Of a stretch of 64,000 nucleotides of DNA, positions 34,179 through 45,639 are shown piece after piece. Origin of the DNA: Mycocentrospora acerina (taxonomy: Eukaryota > Ascomycota > Dothideomycetes > Pleosporales); assembly GCA_022701365.1 (NCBI GenBank), contig JAKUHH010000040.1:992001-1056000 (forward strand), in the 5' to 3' direction. The notes beneath the pieces were generated by a model, which was not told the origin of the DNA, made no database searches, and saw only the letters and a list, made by a program, of their open reading frames with translations. Numbering within the stretch: the stretch's first letter is position 1; the number at the start of each line of letters is the position of its first letter. Both the position numbers and the translations under genes were made by a program.

Positions 34179-34495
34179 CGTGGTGAAATTCAAAGAGAGG
34201 ACAGAGGGGCATTGAATAAAAAAATATTGTTTAGTGGATTCGGAGATTTTTGTATCACTTATGGAGAGTAGATAAATGCCCCTACTCCGCATCGATAAAC
34301 TGTGGGGAACCTTGTGCAACCTCTGAGGATAGATCCGGCTCGGGGCTTGGCAGTTAATTTTATGATTAGTCGTGACAGGCATGCCTCGGCCCGGCAAATT
34401 GATGATCTGCTTCTCGCTTTCTCCCAACCAATCTGCTACATATATGTTATTATACGACTTTTACTTTCTGTCCGTTGAAACCCTGAATCTACAGA
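34179..34495. promoter_or_regulatory. Divergent promoter region of CoA ligase and kappa-GST-like genes
   Basis: 317 bp separate the two divergent start codons, so the two genes probably share control elements. No specific factor site was identified. Confidence 0.55.
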
Positions 34496-35270
34496 ATGGA
34501 CGATTCTTTAATCCCAAAGCTTACCATCTATATTGACTGCGGTGAGTCTCAACTGTTAATTTTTGAACAAAGTTCTGATTGCTGAAGTGTCACCATACTC
34601 GTGGTTTGGGTTCACAAATATCAAAAGATTCCGCCCGCTGCTTAATGCCTATGGAGTGAGAGTTGAGATCATGCCATTTTTCTTGGGAGGCGCACGTGAT
34701 GGTGTAGGCAATTTCTTTACTCCGCCTTTGCCAGCAAAGGAGGCTTTCGGAAAGCAGGATACAAGTTTGACTGGAGAACTGCTTGGATTGAAAATTGTGA
34801 CACCAGACGTCTTTCCAATCTCTTCTCTGTTTGTAAGTTGTCCCCGCTTCATACGAATGAGAAGAAACTCATCGAAACAGCCGGTTCGAGTTGCAACATT
34901 TGTCAAAGATCACTACCCCGCAGAGAAATTCGAGCAAACTTTTTTTGGGTTGGTTTCAGGATACTGGGGAAAAAACATCAACGTCTCAACTCCTCAAGGA
35001 GTTCTCCAAGCCCTCGAGTCAGTGTTCACTCAAGATGAGATAGAGAAAATTATGAAAGGTGCCCTCACACCGGAGAATAAGAAACGAGTGGTAGACATCA
35101 CGATGAACGCAGGAGCTTTCGGCGCACCATGGATTGTAGCAATTGACAGGCATGATGAGAGAAAGGACTGGTTTGGAAATGATCGATGGGACCAGGTACT
35201 CCATCATCTGAAAATACCTTACACACCGGTAAGTATTATTCCACCTGATGATGCTAAGGCAAAATTATGA
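34496..35270 (+). CDS. Kappa-class glutathione transferase / HCCA-isomerase-like (DsbA fold), peroxisomal
   Basis: Exons 34496-34541, 34588-34832 and 34881-35270 give 226 residues, typical for the family. The second intron (48 nt, GTAAGT to CAG) is in frame; retaining it would insert an unrelated SCPRFIRMRR segment. The catalytic-Ser motif VSPYSWFGF lies right after the first junction, and LLNAYGVRVEIMPFFLGG follows. The C-terminal thioredoxin-like block reads GAFGAPWIVAID, and DWFGNDRWD is a family hallmark. Kappa GSTs are mitochondrial or peroxisomal, and the bacterial relatives isomerise 2-hydroxychromene-2-carboxylate in aromatic degradation. The C-terminus AKL is a PTS1, as in mammalian GSTK1, which ends ARL. 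It is divergent from the CoA ligase gene. Confidence 0.93.
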
Positions 35271-36002
35271 ACACCAAATCTTATGCAACTTGTCTGCGAT
35301 ATTTGCAACATAGATATCTTGAATTTAAAAGTTTCGTTTGATCATTCTTATTTCGGATCTGGCCCTAAACCATATTCAATTCGTGGTAATGTGAGAAGGA
35401 TAAACATTTTTTCTTCCAATTCACCACCCCGCTTCACCTTTATAACCTCGATAAAGAAGTAGTTGAATCATTTCTAATGATTTGTGAAAATGTAAGATTA
35501 GAGAGATTCTATCCACAGTGTGCAAGTTGAGGAAAGCTTTAACACAACAATTTGGCGTCTTTAAAAAGAACTCTTCTGCGTAATCTTTTTATGTCAATCA
35601 GTACGAAACACTAGGTAATTTTTTCGTTCTCAGTCTGTTCTAGATGTCATCCTGGAGTGAGAAGTTGAAATGATTACCCGAACTTTGTGGACAGCTTGGA
35701 ATACCTTCCAATTGAAACAAGATGAACTACTCCACTTAAGACAACCGAGGCACTCAATAGCAAGGACGGTTTTTCTTACGGCCGAAACAAAAGTTTATTG
35801 TCCACACTAATCACTGCAAATGTTTCGATGCATCGAAGGAAAAGACATGTGTAGGCTACAGAAAAGCCGAATTTCTTGCTCAAGGCTACGAGACATTACT
35901 TACAGGTTGATACGATCAATCCGTGTCTAGTCAAAGCTTTCATCACATGCGCAAATTACGAGAACTCTATCTTAAAACACAGTATTATATTGACATTACA
36001 CC
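35271..36002. other. Convergent intergenic region
   Basis: AT-rich spacer between the kappa-GST-like gene and the nitronate monooxygenase gene. No gene is recognised. Confidence 0.5.
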
Positions 36003-37055
36003 TTACAGAATACTCTTGATATGCTCTCTCTTCACCGATTTCGTGAGTGATGATAAGACTGAATCACTCTCGCTCTCAATACGCGCGAAAAGTTCTGCAC
36101 AAGTTGGGATATCATGTATCAACCCCATCACCTGCCCCGCGTACCAAACCTAAAGTATCGTTAGCGTGTGTGTTGGATATGGTAATATAGCACTCACTCC
36201 ATGATTAATGTCACCTCGCAAAAGAACCTCCCTGCCCTTGGCTCCACTGACAAACGGAGCCACGTCGGCAAACTCTTGAGTTGTACTTCTTGACTCCATT
36301 TCAATTGCTTTAGCAGTCATTTTGTTTGAATACATCCGACTAGTATTCTTCCACTTCCTCAAAATAAGTGTAGTTTGATGCTCGTCCCCGTCGACGATGG
36401 CTTGCTTAACATTGATGTGAATTGGTGCTTCCATAGTCGCCAAGAAACGAGTCCCCATGTTTACGCCTGCAGCTCCTAAACTTAATGCCGACATCAGTCC
36501 ATAACCATCTGCGAAGCCACCAGAGGCGATAAACGGAGTTTCACCAAGCTCTTGCCTTGCACGACTATTCAAAATAAGAGAAGCAATATCTGACTCTCCA
36601 ACGTGACCAGCGCATTCAAACCCATCGATGGAAAGAATGTCGACGCCAAGTTTGATTGCGGCTTTCGCATGTCGAATAGTGGTAGCCTTGTGAATGATTA
36701 CAATACCGGCGGCCTTGAGCTCTTTGATGACGGCTCCAGGATTGTTGCCCGCTGTTTCAACAATTTGAACTTTTTCTTCAATTATGGCTTTGACAAACGA
36801 AGGATAGTCCGGAGGGTTCAGAGCAGGAAGAAGTGTTATGTTGACTCCGAATGGTTTGTTTGTTAATGCTCTCGTTTTTCTGATTTCTTTGCATAGATGA
36901 TCAGCGTCTGGTTGAGTAAGGGCATTGATGATTCCAAGTCCTCCAGCATTGCTGACTGCTGCAGCTAGTTCGGCTACAGCAACCCACTGCAAACCACCTT
37001 GTACGACAGGAATTCGAATGCCGAGTTTGCGCGTCAATGGAGTGTCGAAAATCAT
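36003..37055 (-). CDS. Nitronate monooxygenase (2-nitropropane dioxygenase family)
   Basis: FMN-dependent TIM-barrel enzyme oxidising alkyl nitronates such as propionate 3-nitronate. Exon 1 is 37055-36198, intron 36197-36150 (GTGAGT to TAG), and exon 2 36149-36003, giving 334 residues. N-terminal MIFDTPLTRKLGIRIPVVQGGLQWV matches the family start. Further blocks: AGGLGIINAL, FGVNITLLP, DGFECAGHVGESD (with the conserved His of the GHxG motif), FIASGGFADGYGL, and GAAGVNMGTRFLAT. Splicing restores INHGVWYAGQVMGLIHDIPTC, the normal C-terminal part. The frame is open upstream to 37202 and could add 49 residues, Arg-rich and without strong similarity; it resembles a mitochondrial presequence but is probably leader sequence. 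Confidence 0.93.
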
Positions 37056-39439
37056 GTTCTTGATTGAGTAGAATAAATAGCCGTCGTGGTATAAGAAAGA
37101 TAGTTCTCTTGTAAAGCGAGGGAGGAATGGGGAAGCCCATATTCTATTCAAAAGAAGAACGGAATGATAGTTGACTAATCTAGGTAGTGTTTGCCGAGGC
37201 AAGTGGGAAATCTGATTCCATGTAATCGAGACTGCATCAAATAAGCGGCTTAGGAGTGATCATTCCAAATTAGTGATTCGCTAATCTAGCACTGGTGGTA
37301 GTCTCTTCTTTCTCTACGTTTTAATTCTTTTCCTTGTCTAGAATTTATCTTAGCTTTGTTCTTAGCATTCTAGTACGTTAGTGAGGCTCTTTAGTCTGCA
37401 GATAGAAAAATTGGACAGTTTATCGATTGCCCGATTGGTAGCTCCGTACGTGTCTCATGTTTAACGGCCGTAACTAGATTGAAATTACGTACCGATGAAG
37501 ATGAAGCTAAAGCTCAGGGATTTATACTGAATTTGGTGATCGTTTAAGAGTATGCGAAGATCATTTGTTGTGTTGTCGCGTAAGTAGGCCGTTTGTTTTA
37601 ATATCTTCTGTCTGATACTGCTACTGAGATCAGCCTATTATTACGATCATTGATCTGTTCGAAGTATCGAGAAAATTCTTTCCGATCCAGACTAATCACG
37701 TTTCAAAGCCTAATAATTGTCTCTCAGATAAAAATGACGCCATTCTCCAGAAATTCAGCTCCTTTTCTTTTGAGGGATTTGCAGAACCGAATTTCAAAAA
37801 AAATTACATAAATGAGTGATGAGAACCCACAGAAATTGAAGCACATTAATTGGCTTGTTCTTGGTCGAATCTGCAAGGATTTTCAGTGTTCAATTTGATG
37901 AAGTATGAATCGATACACCATAATAACGTCTTGGCTTGCATAGCGCAGTACGATAGAGATCTATCAGTGAACAATTTAAACTTTTATCTGCAACAGCTCG
38001 AAGGTAAACCTTTTCTAAGATCACAAACTTTTTGCTCATTACACGCTAAAAGCACAATTCGTATAGAGCAAGAATCCTTAAAGACCTGATTAATCAATGT
38101 GGTCCAATAGGTTTGCAGATGCAATTTGTTTACAAAGTCTGATTCAAAACTAAGCAACAAGTCATATTTCTTCTACGATTGAGCAATTGAATGTGAAGCT
38201 AGAGGCTTTAATTGATTTGAATGGTTCAGTTGCGTTGAAGAAAACCGATATTCATGCGTAGATGTATATAGTGCATCTGCATAGCTTATTTTGATCAATC
38301 GTTGAGCGATTATTGTCTCCTCTTTCCAATCCCGAATCGATACCTTGATTTTTGCTTGATTACTATCGCTTATTCTCTGGCTTTTGTATCGGCACTTCAA
38401 GAAAAAAAAGCGATTGAGGCAAGTGACAATATTAATAAGCGACCAATTTAATTAAATATCTCTCAAAGTTTCTTCATAAGTAATTGAGGCAATTCTGGGA
38501 GCTGTGAGTTGGACATTACTTTATCTGAAATAACAGGAAGGAGTAGAAGTGTAGATGTCGGTCTAGGAACCATATGTAAAGTTTTACAAATTTCAATTCC
38601 AAGATGAAACTAGAAATTCGGGGCTCTTGAAGTTTATAAGGCTCATTGCGGGGCTCATTATGATTGCGACAACGATAGGGAATGCTAACTCGACCTTGGG
38701 AACAAAGCGATCTAACGCACCGTTCCTTCATCAGAAATGGATTGAATCACAAGCGATTTGCATCTGGTATGAAAATCTGAGAACAAAGTTTAAAAAGTTA
38801 TTTTGACGAGGAAAATTGCACCTATTTGCCCTATATTATCATTTTCAATTCGAAAAGCACTTCGATACGTGGGTGGAACTTCTCAACACCCCGAAGATTT
38901 TGATACCATAAAAAAGGAGTTACGTCCTTCATGAAAAGTTTGAATAAAAGAGCTATTTAGGTTAGTCACTGTCGCGCAGAGTATAACGATCTACTAGCTG
39001 CATAGTAAGAGATTAACTATGTTTTGGCTGTGACAGTTTCCAAGACTCTTATCTACATCACAAGGCTCCGTCCCCTTAGTTTGACTAAAGGCACGACACG
39101 CACTGGTCGAAGAGCTTGACAGGCTATGATTTCATAAATCTCCGCGTTCTGGAGGCGAAGGAGACGTCAGGAAGTAAATTTGAGATCAAGTTGTCGGTAA
39201 GTCCCTCAAATTCCAAAATATTCAAACGTCTTGACGAGCGGGTATGGTTTGATTGCAAGCTGATGATCTTTCATCTTATAATTTTGAAAAGCAATGACAA
39301 TGCCAAACCTGATTTGAAATAAGTTAATGGCTTTCTACCGAGGGCCGTTTCTTTGCTCGACTAGTTTGCATGGATTTACTCAAAAATTTATTTTCTGTAC
39401 CATGTACTTCGTTTGATGTCAACACATATATTAATTCTA
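37056..39439. other. 2.4-kb gene-poor AT-rich spacer
   Basis: No gene with recognisable domains is seen on either strand. Short open frames near 37850, 38173 and 39116 are unsupported. No strong tandem repeat was noticed. Confidence 0.5.
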
Positions 39440-40399
39440 CTATGACCAGTACCCAGTATTTGCTAGCTTGACAGCTTCCTTTGAGAATTCATCCAGGTCT
39501 TCCTCAGGCAAACCCAACTCCCTATTATCTAAGCCATGCGATGCTTCATACAATCCTGCATCCTCAAAAAAGTATCTCGCGTAGATCATCTTTCCGAACG
39601 CCTGGTGGTCTCCATTCTTCAGTCGCTTGCTCGCCTCCTCGAAGCGCTTCTTCGCTAGTTCCGTCTTGAACGTCCAATCGCTATCTTTTGTACCCGTGAC
39701 TCGCTTCACTGATTCAAACATCTCCCTCTGATTGACCGTAAATGATGAAACGTAAACCATGCGATTCCGGTATGCACTTAAGGTCACGCTGGTGTCTTGT
39801 TCGTTCTCCGCAACTACGGAGAGTGAGAGCAAAGAAGAAACCGCGCGACCAACTTGTAGCCACGTTGAAGTGTTGAGTCGCTGCGTACCATCGTCGAAAA
39901 AGGTAACTTCATGCTTGTTGATATCGATTCCGTAAAACTCGCCGCAAGACAATGAGTGTTCATACCAGAAGCCACAACCAATACCAATCCAGGAAGATGA
40001 TCCAAGACTTTCAATAAGCTTACGATCTTGTTCCTTGCTTGTGCCAATGGTGTCATCTTGCGCCTCCTTGGTGTTGTACATGCCGAACTCGTTGGGTAGG
40101 ATCCAGGGCACTTCTGCTACTGCGGCGGCGCGAATGAGTTTGGCGGATGTATCTTTGGGTGCAAGGACGGGAGTTGTGATTATGAGGGCGTCCTGTCCTT
40201 TCAATGCGTTGACGATAGAATTATGGTTGTCATAATCAATGCGCGATACCTTGACATCCCGTGGAACATCAGCCTTGGAGTCGAGGCGAGAGATAGCGGT
40301 AACAACGAAATGATCCTTTGCCAAGAGGGCTTCAGTGATGAACTTGCCAACTGTACCGTTGACACCAACGACAGCGACATTCCGAATTGACTGGACCAT
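39440..40399 (-). CDS. NmrA-like / isoflavone-reductase-like NAD(P)-binding protein
   Basis: Single-exon gene of 319 residues. N-terminal NAD(P) loop VAVVGVNGTVGKFITEALL carries the GxxGxxG of the atypical SDR group (NmrA/PCBER). It continues with ISRLDS after the second strand, DYDNHNSIVNALKGQDALI, the conserved LPNEFGMY block, and a substrate-domain C-terminus. The group includes reductases of phenylpropanoid-like ethers and redox-sensing regulators. In fungi most are oxidoreductases of secondary or xenobiotic metabolism with unknown substrates. It lies on the same strand as, and 2.4 kb from, the nitronate monooxygenase. Whether it belongs to the 31-37 kb enzyme group is uncertain. Confidence 0.9.
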   Translation of the reverse strand: MVQSIRNVAVVGVNGTVGKFITEALLAKDHFVVTAISRLDSKADVPRDVKVSRIDYDNHNSIVNALKGQDALIITTPVLAPKDTSAKLIRAAAVAEVPWILPNEFGMYNTKEAQDDTIGTSKEQDRKLIESLGSSSWIGIGCGFWYEHSLSCGEFYGIDINKHEVTFFDDGTQRLNTSTWLQVGRAVSSLLSLSVVAENEQDTSVTLSAYRNRMVYVSSFTVNQREMFESVKRVTGTKDSDWTFKTELAKKRFEEASKRLKNGDHQAFGKMIYARYFFEDAGLYEASHGLDNRELGLPEEDLDEFSKEAVKLANTGYWS

Positions 40400-42454
40400 G
40401 CTTAATGCTTTCTGCTGATCTGATTTCTGATGTAACGATAGAATTGATTCTGAGTATGATGACGATTACCGATATCTGAGCTTCCACAATTGTTTTCAGA
40501 CCAGAAATGCTTGATTTATGTACTCGTGAATCTCAAGATACCTAGAAGCTGGTTAATCGTCGGCGATATAGAAAAACCTTAAATCCGCCGGACTTTAGGA
40601 AATTGTGACCAAACCGGGAATCCTCGATGGTAGGAAAGAGAGCTTATCTCCGAGTCAGCGGAAACTATGCCAAATATTTCTCTCACACACTATCACTTGA
40701 TCATCATGTGTGGCAGCAGTTGGCTGCTTTAAGATTTAATCAGAACCAGCGCACAGTTGACATAATGATATGCATGTTGGCTTCGTAAGAATCACAGTAC
40801 TATATGATAATAGCTTTGGTAAAGGAGATCAGACCTCTGTTGTATTTATCCTATCACTTATCCGACATTTGCAGTATTGTTCAGTAGGCTAAACGCACAT
40901 AAGTCACCCTCTCTTGCAATTGTAACGTAATAAAACACTCCTTCCCGTTGTATGGTGCTCAGTTCGTTCACAATATCAACACGAATCTGTGGAATAGGCT
41001 CGATAAACTTGATCATAGCTATGCTCGGAATAACTCTACGTTTGTCTTGGTTCTTGTCATTTATCACTCTCTTGACTTCTCTTCGATCTGGCTTTTTGAT
41101 ATCTGCCATTTTCATTCCATTTGCAAGATTTTGTGTCTCATTTGGGTGATAGCGAGTAGCACATTGTAGAGTGTCGGGACGAGGCCTTTTTGACCAACAC
41201 AGCCCGAAAAATTTCTAGTTCCACACTTGAAATTTACCGCTTACCCTTCGTCGAGAATGACTTGAAAGTTAATTTCTAGCTCAGCCATTACAGTACTGAG
41301 AATGACAGAATGCATATATTCTGGATGTGGCACGACCGGATTGCAGCGTTTTTCTACGCCAACTTATTAAATTGCCATTAAAAAACAACAGATCTTATAA
41401 GTTGGGTTGCTTGATCATTCAAAACCAAGAGATCTTACGTGAAATAAATCTTTATACCAGCTTAGGCGGCTACAGATTAATTGACTGCTTTCTTTTTTCA
41501 CTGGCGATACACAAAGGCTTGTCTGATTTGTGCATGAGCTTGCAGCGGTCCAGCTTCATGTGCTGAATACACTTGTACAGGAAACCGTAGCCTTTCGACA
41601 TGAGTGTGCCCGAGCAGATTCTAATTTTGCAGTTGGCGTTGCGAGAATTAGAGATCAATACGTGGGGTTCAGACATTATGCTCATGATATTTCTCAGCGT
41701 ACCTGTGGCTACACACCGTGCTAGATTGGAAAGTTGCGACTAATACCTATTTGTAGAATTATCAGAGAAACCAGCATGTTTGAAGAATTAGTTTAAATCC
41801 TTCATCATCTCTGTATCACTATCGATTATTATGGGAATGAAGACTCATGATGAAAAATGTACGGCATGACGTCATGTAAGGGAGCAATTGGAGTAGCAAT
41901 TTACTATATCATTATTAGTGTACGAAAAGAAGATTACATATGCGCTGTTCAGTCACGTGGCCACACACATGATAGTATACCAGAGTTAGCTGATAGTTAA
42001 GTGTTGTTGATACGATGCAGAAACATTGAAAGCGAGGCACGTGCTAGAAAGTCCAATGGCACGTGCGCACTCAGATATAAATTGTTTTTGCTTCGTCCTT
42101 ATTTCTGCGTTTCTGTCGCTCATATCGAAGATAGAATGTCATATCGAACATACCTCTGCTGGGACACATGCAGCCATCGCTTTGAGCTTTGTTTTGATTC
42201 CAGTCAGTAGGCGCCCTTCGGATCCTACGGCACATAAGCGCGAATTGCACGTTAGACCAGCTGCTAAGCCACCAATCCTCAGCACAGCTGAGGCTTTACT
42301 ATTTCCACAATCATATCCTTTCCCCCAATAGGTCTAGATCGCGACGCGTCATTGGAACGTATAAAGCACCAGCCACAGGACCAAATCTGTTCTCCCAATC
42401 CACCCAAAATCTCACGGCACACGCCTCATTTGTGGCCTGTCAGCTACCTTGAAT
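40400..42454. other. 2-kb gene-poor spacer
   Basis: No supported gene. Several 60-100-codon open frames on both strands (for example near 40858-41115 and 41470-41685) lack known motifs. Composition is moderately AT-rich. Confidence 0.5.
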
Positions 42455-44726
42455 ATGCAATTGAGAAGAGCTGACACGACTATAAGTGATGATGCAGAGC
42501 TGGCTAATATAACCTACAACGACAAATATGTCGTCGCGTATGACTTCGGCAGCGCTGGTCCGTCATTTCCCTAGAAAATGATATTCATGCACGCGCTGAC
42601 TCTATATCAGATCACGGAACTGCCATCAAAGAATTCTCATTGCTACTCAAAGATCTTCAGTGTGCTGGATTTAATACAGAAGTGCGGCATGGCTACGATC
42701 AATCGCTTCTGATATTTGTTCAGGTGCCAAATGAGCTACTTGGCAACACAGTATACAAGTCGCGGTATAGTTACAACAAATTCCAACAATATTCACATCT
42801 GAGGACTAACTGTTTCAAAGTGTGAAAGATTGGCTCTATGGAATCATCAAAAATCACCCTGGTGGCACAGCATCGAGCATTGTCTCCGGTGCCTTCGAGG
42901 CTGAGGATCTGCTATCTGTTTTTCATCTGTTGCATTGGCGCAAAGAGCTTGGTGGAGCAGGTGTGACACCTGGATTTGGACCATGGGAAAATGTGTCATC
43001 GATCTTCCCGCTTCATAACCAGCCTGTCAACAAAGAGCTGCTCACCCATTTGAGTAAGCGTTTCTTCCTCGATTTGGATGACCTCGACCGGATCCGCGAC
43101 CTTTGGGGGGCCAAGACCGCCTTCTACTTTGCATTTTTGCAGACCTACTTCCGATTTCTTGCTTTTCCATGTGTAGCTGGAGTACTTGCTTGGGCTTTCT
43201 TACCACAATACTCCCTCACCTTTGCTTTGGTGATAGGCATCTGGTGTACAGTATTCCTGGAATACTGGAAAATCAAAGAGCTTGATCTAGCAATACGTTG
43301 GGAGGTTCGAGGCGTTGGGGACCTGAAGACCAATCGCCCACAATTCCGATATGAAATAACATACGTTGACACAGCCGGGAGGCTACGACACCACTTTCCG
43401 AGGTGGAAAAGAATTTTAAGGCAACTTGTCGTTATTCCGTTCGTGGTCATTAGCACCCTATTTCTGGGAGTACTCATTGCATTCGTCTTTGCGATTGAAA
43501 CTTTCGTAAGCGAAGCTTATGATGGACCACACAAGTTTTACCTGGAATATCTTCCAACTGTTCTGCTAGGAGCATTCTTACCATATGTTACAAGTTTTCT
43601 TGAGGATATCGCCGAAAAAATGACAGAATACGAGAACCACAGGACAGCTGATCATCACGAAATGTCATTAACCCAAAAAATCTTTGTTCTGAATTCTATA
43701 ACGAATTACCTTCCAATCTTCATCACTGCGTTCTTCTACGTTCCGTTTGGAAGCAGGGTCATTCCTGTATTACAATATTGTATCGAAATTGTTACAGGTG
43801 GCAGATTTGGGGGATCGATTAAATTTACGGCAGACCCTGATAGACTGCGAAACGAAGTGATTGCGTTGACTTTGACAGGTCAAGTGTCTGGCGCTATCGA
43901 AGAACTAGCGTTTCCTTGGTTCAAAATACAATTTAGGCAATGGTAGCGCGACCGCCAGGCTATGAGGATGCATCAGCGAAACGGTTCAAGTCGACAACTC
44001 GCTGCAGATGACCCCGGAGAAGCTCGTTTTCTTCGACGAGCGAGAAATCAAGCGCTGCGACCTGAATACAACGTTCAAGATGACATTGCCGAAATGGTTA
44101 TTCAGTTCGGTTATCTCGCGTTATTCAGTCCAGTTTGGCCTCTTGTCCCAATTGGTTTTTTCATCAACAATTGGTTTGAGCTGCGTTCAGACTTCCTTAA
44201 AATCTGTGTGGAGTATAGAAGGCCGGCTCCAACACGAAGCGAAGGGATCGGGCCGTGGGTTGGAAGTCTAGAGTGTCTGACGTGGCTTGGTAGTCTCTCT
44301 AGCGCAGCCATTGTACACTTGTTTGGTTCTCAAAGGTTCCTAGGCGAACGTATGGGGTTGACTTTGTGGGCCAGTCTGCCAATCACGATTCTTGTTTCCG
44401 AGCACATTTTTATGGGTTTCAGAGCTGGTGTGCGATTTGCGCTATCGAGAGTTGGGTCAGAGCAGACTAGGAAAGAAAGGGCAGAGCGTTACGCAAAGCG
44501 GAAGCGATACTTGGATGAGCTGGAAACTAATGCAGAGAGAGCAGCGCATCTAGATGTAACGGAAAGAGAAAGACGCAAAAGTGTGAGGATCAATGCCGCT
44601 GACCTTTTCTGGACGAGGCAGGCCGAAGAGGGAGCAAGTCAAACTTTGGGAATTCAAATCATCACGACTGTTAAGACTGCTCAGGATGAACAGGAGTTGC
44701 CAAAGTTAGAGACTAAGATTGACTGA
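42455..44726 (+). pseudogene. Fungal anoctamin (TMEM16) family gene with one in-frame stop
   Basis: Anoctamins are scramblases or chloride channels; fungal members (yeast Ist2, Nectria nhTMEM16, Aspergillus afTMEM16) act as lipid scramblases or ER-plasma membrane tethers. Exons 42455-42557, 42611-42764 and 42821-44726 would give 720 residues plus stop, the family length. The cytosolic N-domain (KYVVAYDF, GFNTEVRHGYDQSLLIFV, YKSRVKDWLYGI) is followed by FPLHNQPVNKELL, TAFYFAFLQTYFRF, LEYWKIKELDLAIRWEVRG, and NSITNYLPIFITAFFYVPFG. After the break come MVIQFGYLALFSPVWPL and NNWFELRSDFLKICVEYRRP, the conserved Ca2+-site region. Codon 461 is TAG (43944-43946), flanked by FRQW and RDRQAM in the same frame. 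No plausible intron removes it. It is either a one-hit pseudogene, a truncated product or a sequencing error. Confidence 0.8.
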
Positions 44727-45639
44727 AAGTCAATATAGCACTGCGGATGTACTTGTCTTGTATTGCTATTTGTCAAATCATGTCGGGTACAATTTTCAAT
44801 GACCCGATGTGAACTGTAATTGTTCAACTTCCTAAAAAAACTTTTATACTAAAATTACACTATTGAGAGAAGTAATCTCTTGCTCTGGTTAGCTATAGTA
44901 ACAAAAAATTAAACAAGCATTTATTTATTTTTCGAAAAAGATTCTATGAAAAGTTTTATTTGGACGCACATAATTTCGTATGGGTTGAGATCTAAGACAT
45001 CCGCACCTGTAATCCTCATTAATGGCAGTAGTAAATGCGGCATAGACTTTGACATCGTATTAGCTTCATCGCTATATGGGGTTGCCAAACGTTATATTCA
45101 TGATCATCAAGGGGTGTAATCCAGAACGAGTTCCTATTCAATTTATTGACACTTTGTTATTAGTTGCCGTAGTAGTATTAGAAAATAGTCATCAAGGGGA
45201 TCATAGGTATCAGGAGTGTAACAGTGGGTCTTGCTATTCCACACCTACTCAACTGCAGCATTCTCATTGTCCACAACCAAAGCATTTATGATATCAATTC
45301 ATCAGTATATGGGTGTTCTACATAGCCATTGTAGTGCCTGCTGGATTCTGATTTGTATCCTCGAGAGCATAAAAGCAGAACTTATCGACTAAAATTTGAC
45401 CCAAGAATACCTTGCTAGCTAGTAATAACAAGTATCTGTCCGAATGTACAGGTGATATGGAAATTAATAAAAACCGAACACTTTCACTACTTAATAATTT
45501 ATTAGATTATATCATCAAGCAAGTTCTGATTAATAACTATTTTTATATCTCTCTTGCATAATATTATAACCGGAATAATTGTTGTAAATACACAATATGA
45601 TTATGTCAGTTTGAATGAGAGCTTTGCTTATCAATGTTT
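44727..45639. other. AT-rich intergenic stretch
   Basis: No gene seen. Strongly AT-rich with homopolymer runs; flanks a hydrolase relic. Confidence 0.45.

Noticed and set aside
37056..37202. N-terminal mitochondrial presequence for the nitronate monooxygenase
   Set aside because: The 49 upstream codons are open, but the family normally starts at the MxFxTPL motif encoded at 37055; kept only as an alternative.
31320..40399. Classical secondary-metabolite gene cluster
   Set aside because: No polyketide synthase, NRPS, terpene cyclase or DMATS backbone gene is present; a small catabolic group is the more modest reading.
40858..41115. An 85-codon minus-strand open frame
   Set aside because: No known motif, AT-biased surroundings and no splice partners; not enough to call a gene.
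43877..43965. An intron that would remove the anoctamin TAG
   Set aside because: Possible donors are weak (GTCAAG, GTGTCT) and would delete a well-formed conserved-looking segment; the GTAGCG...CCAG option is only about 18 nt.
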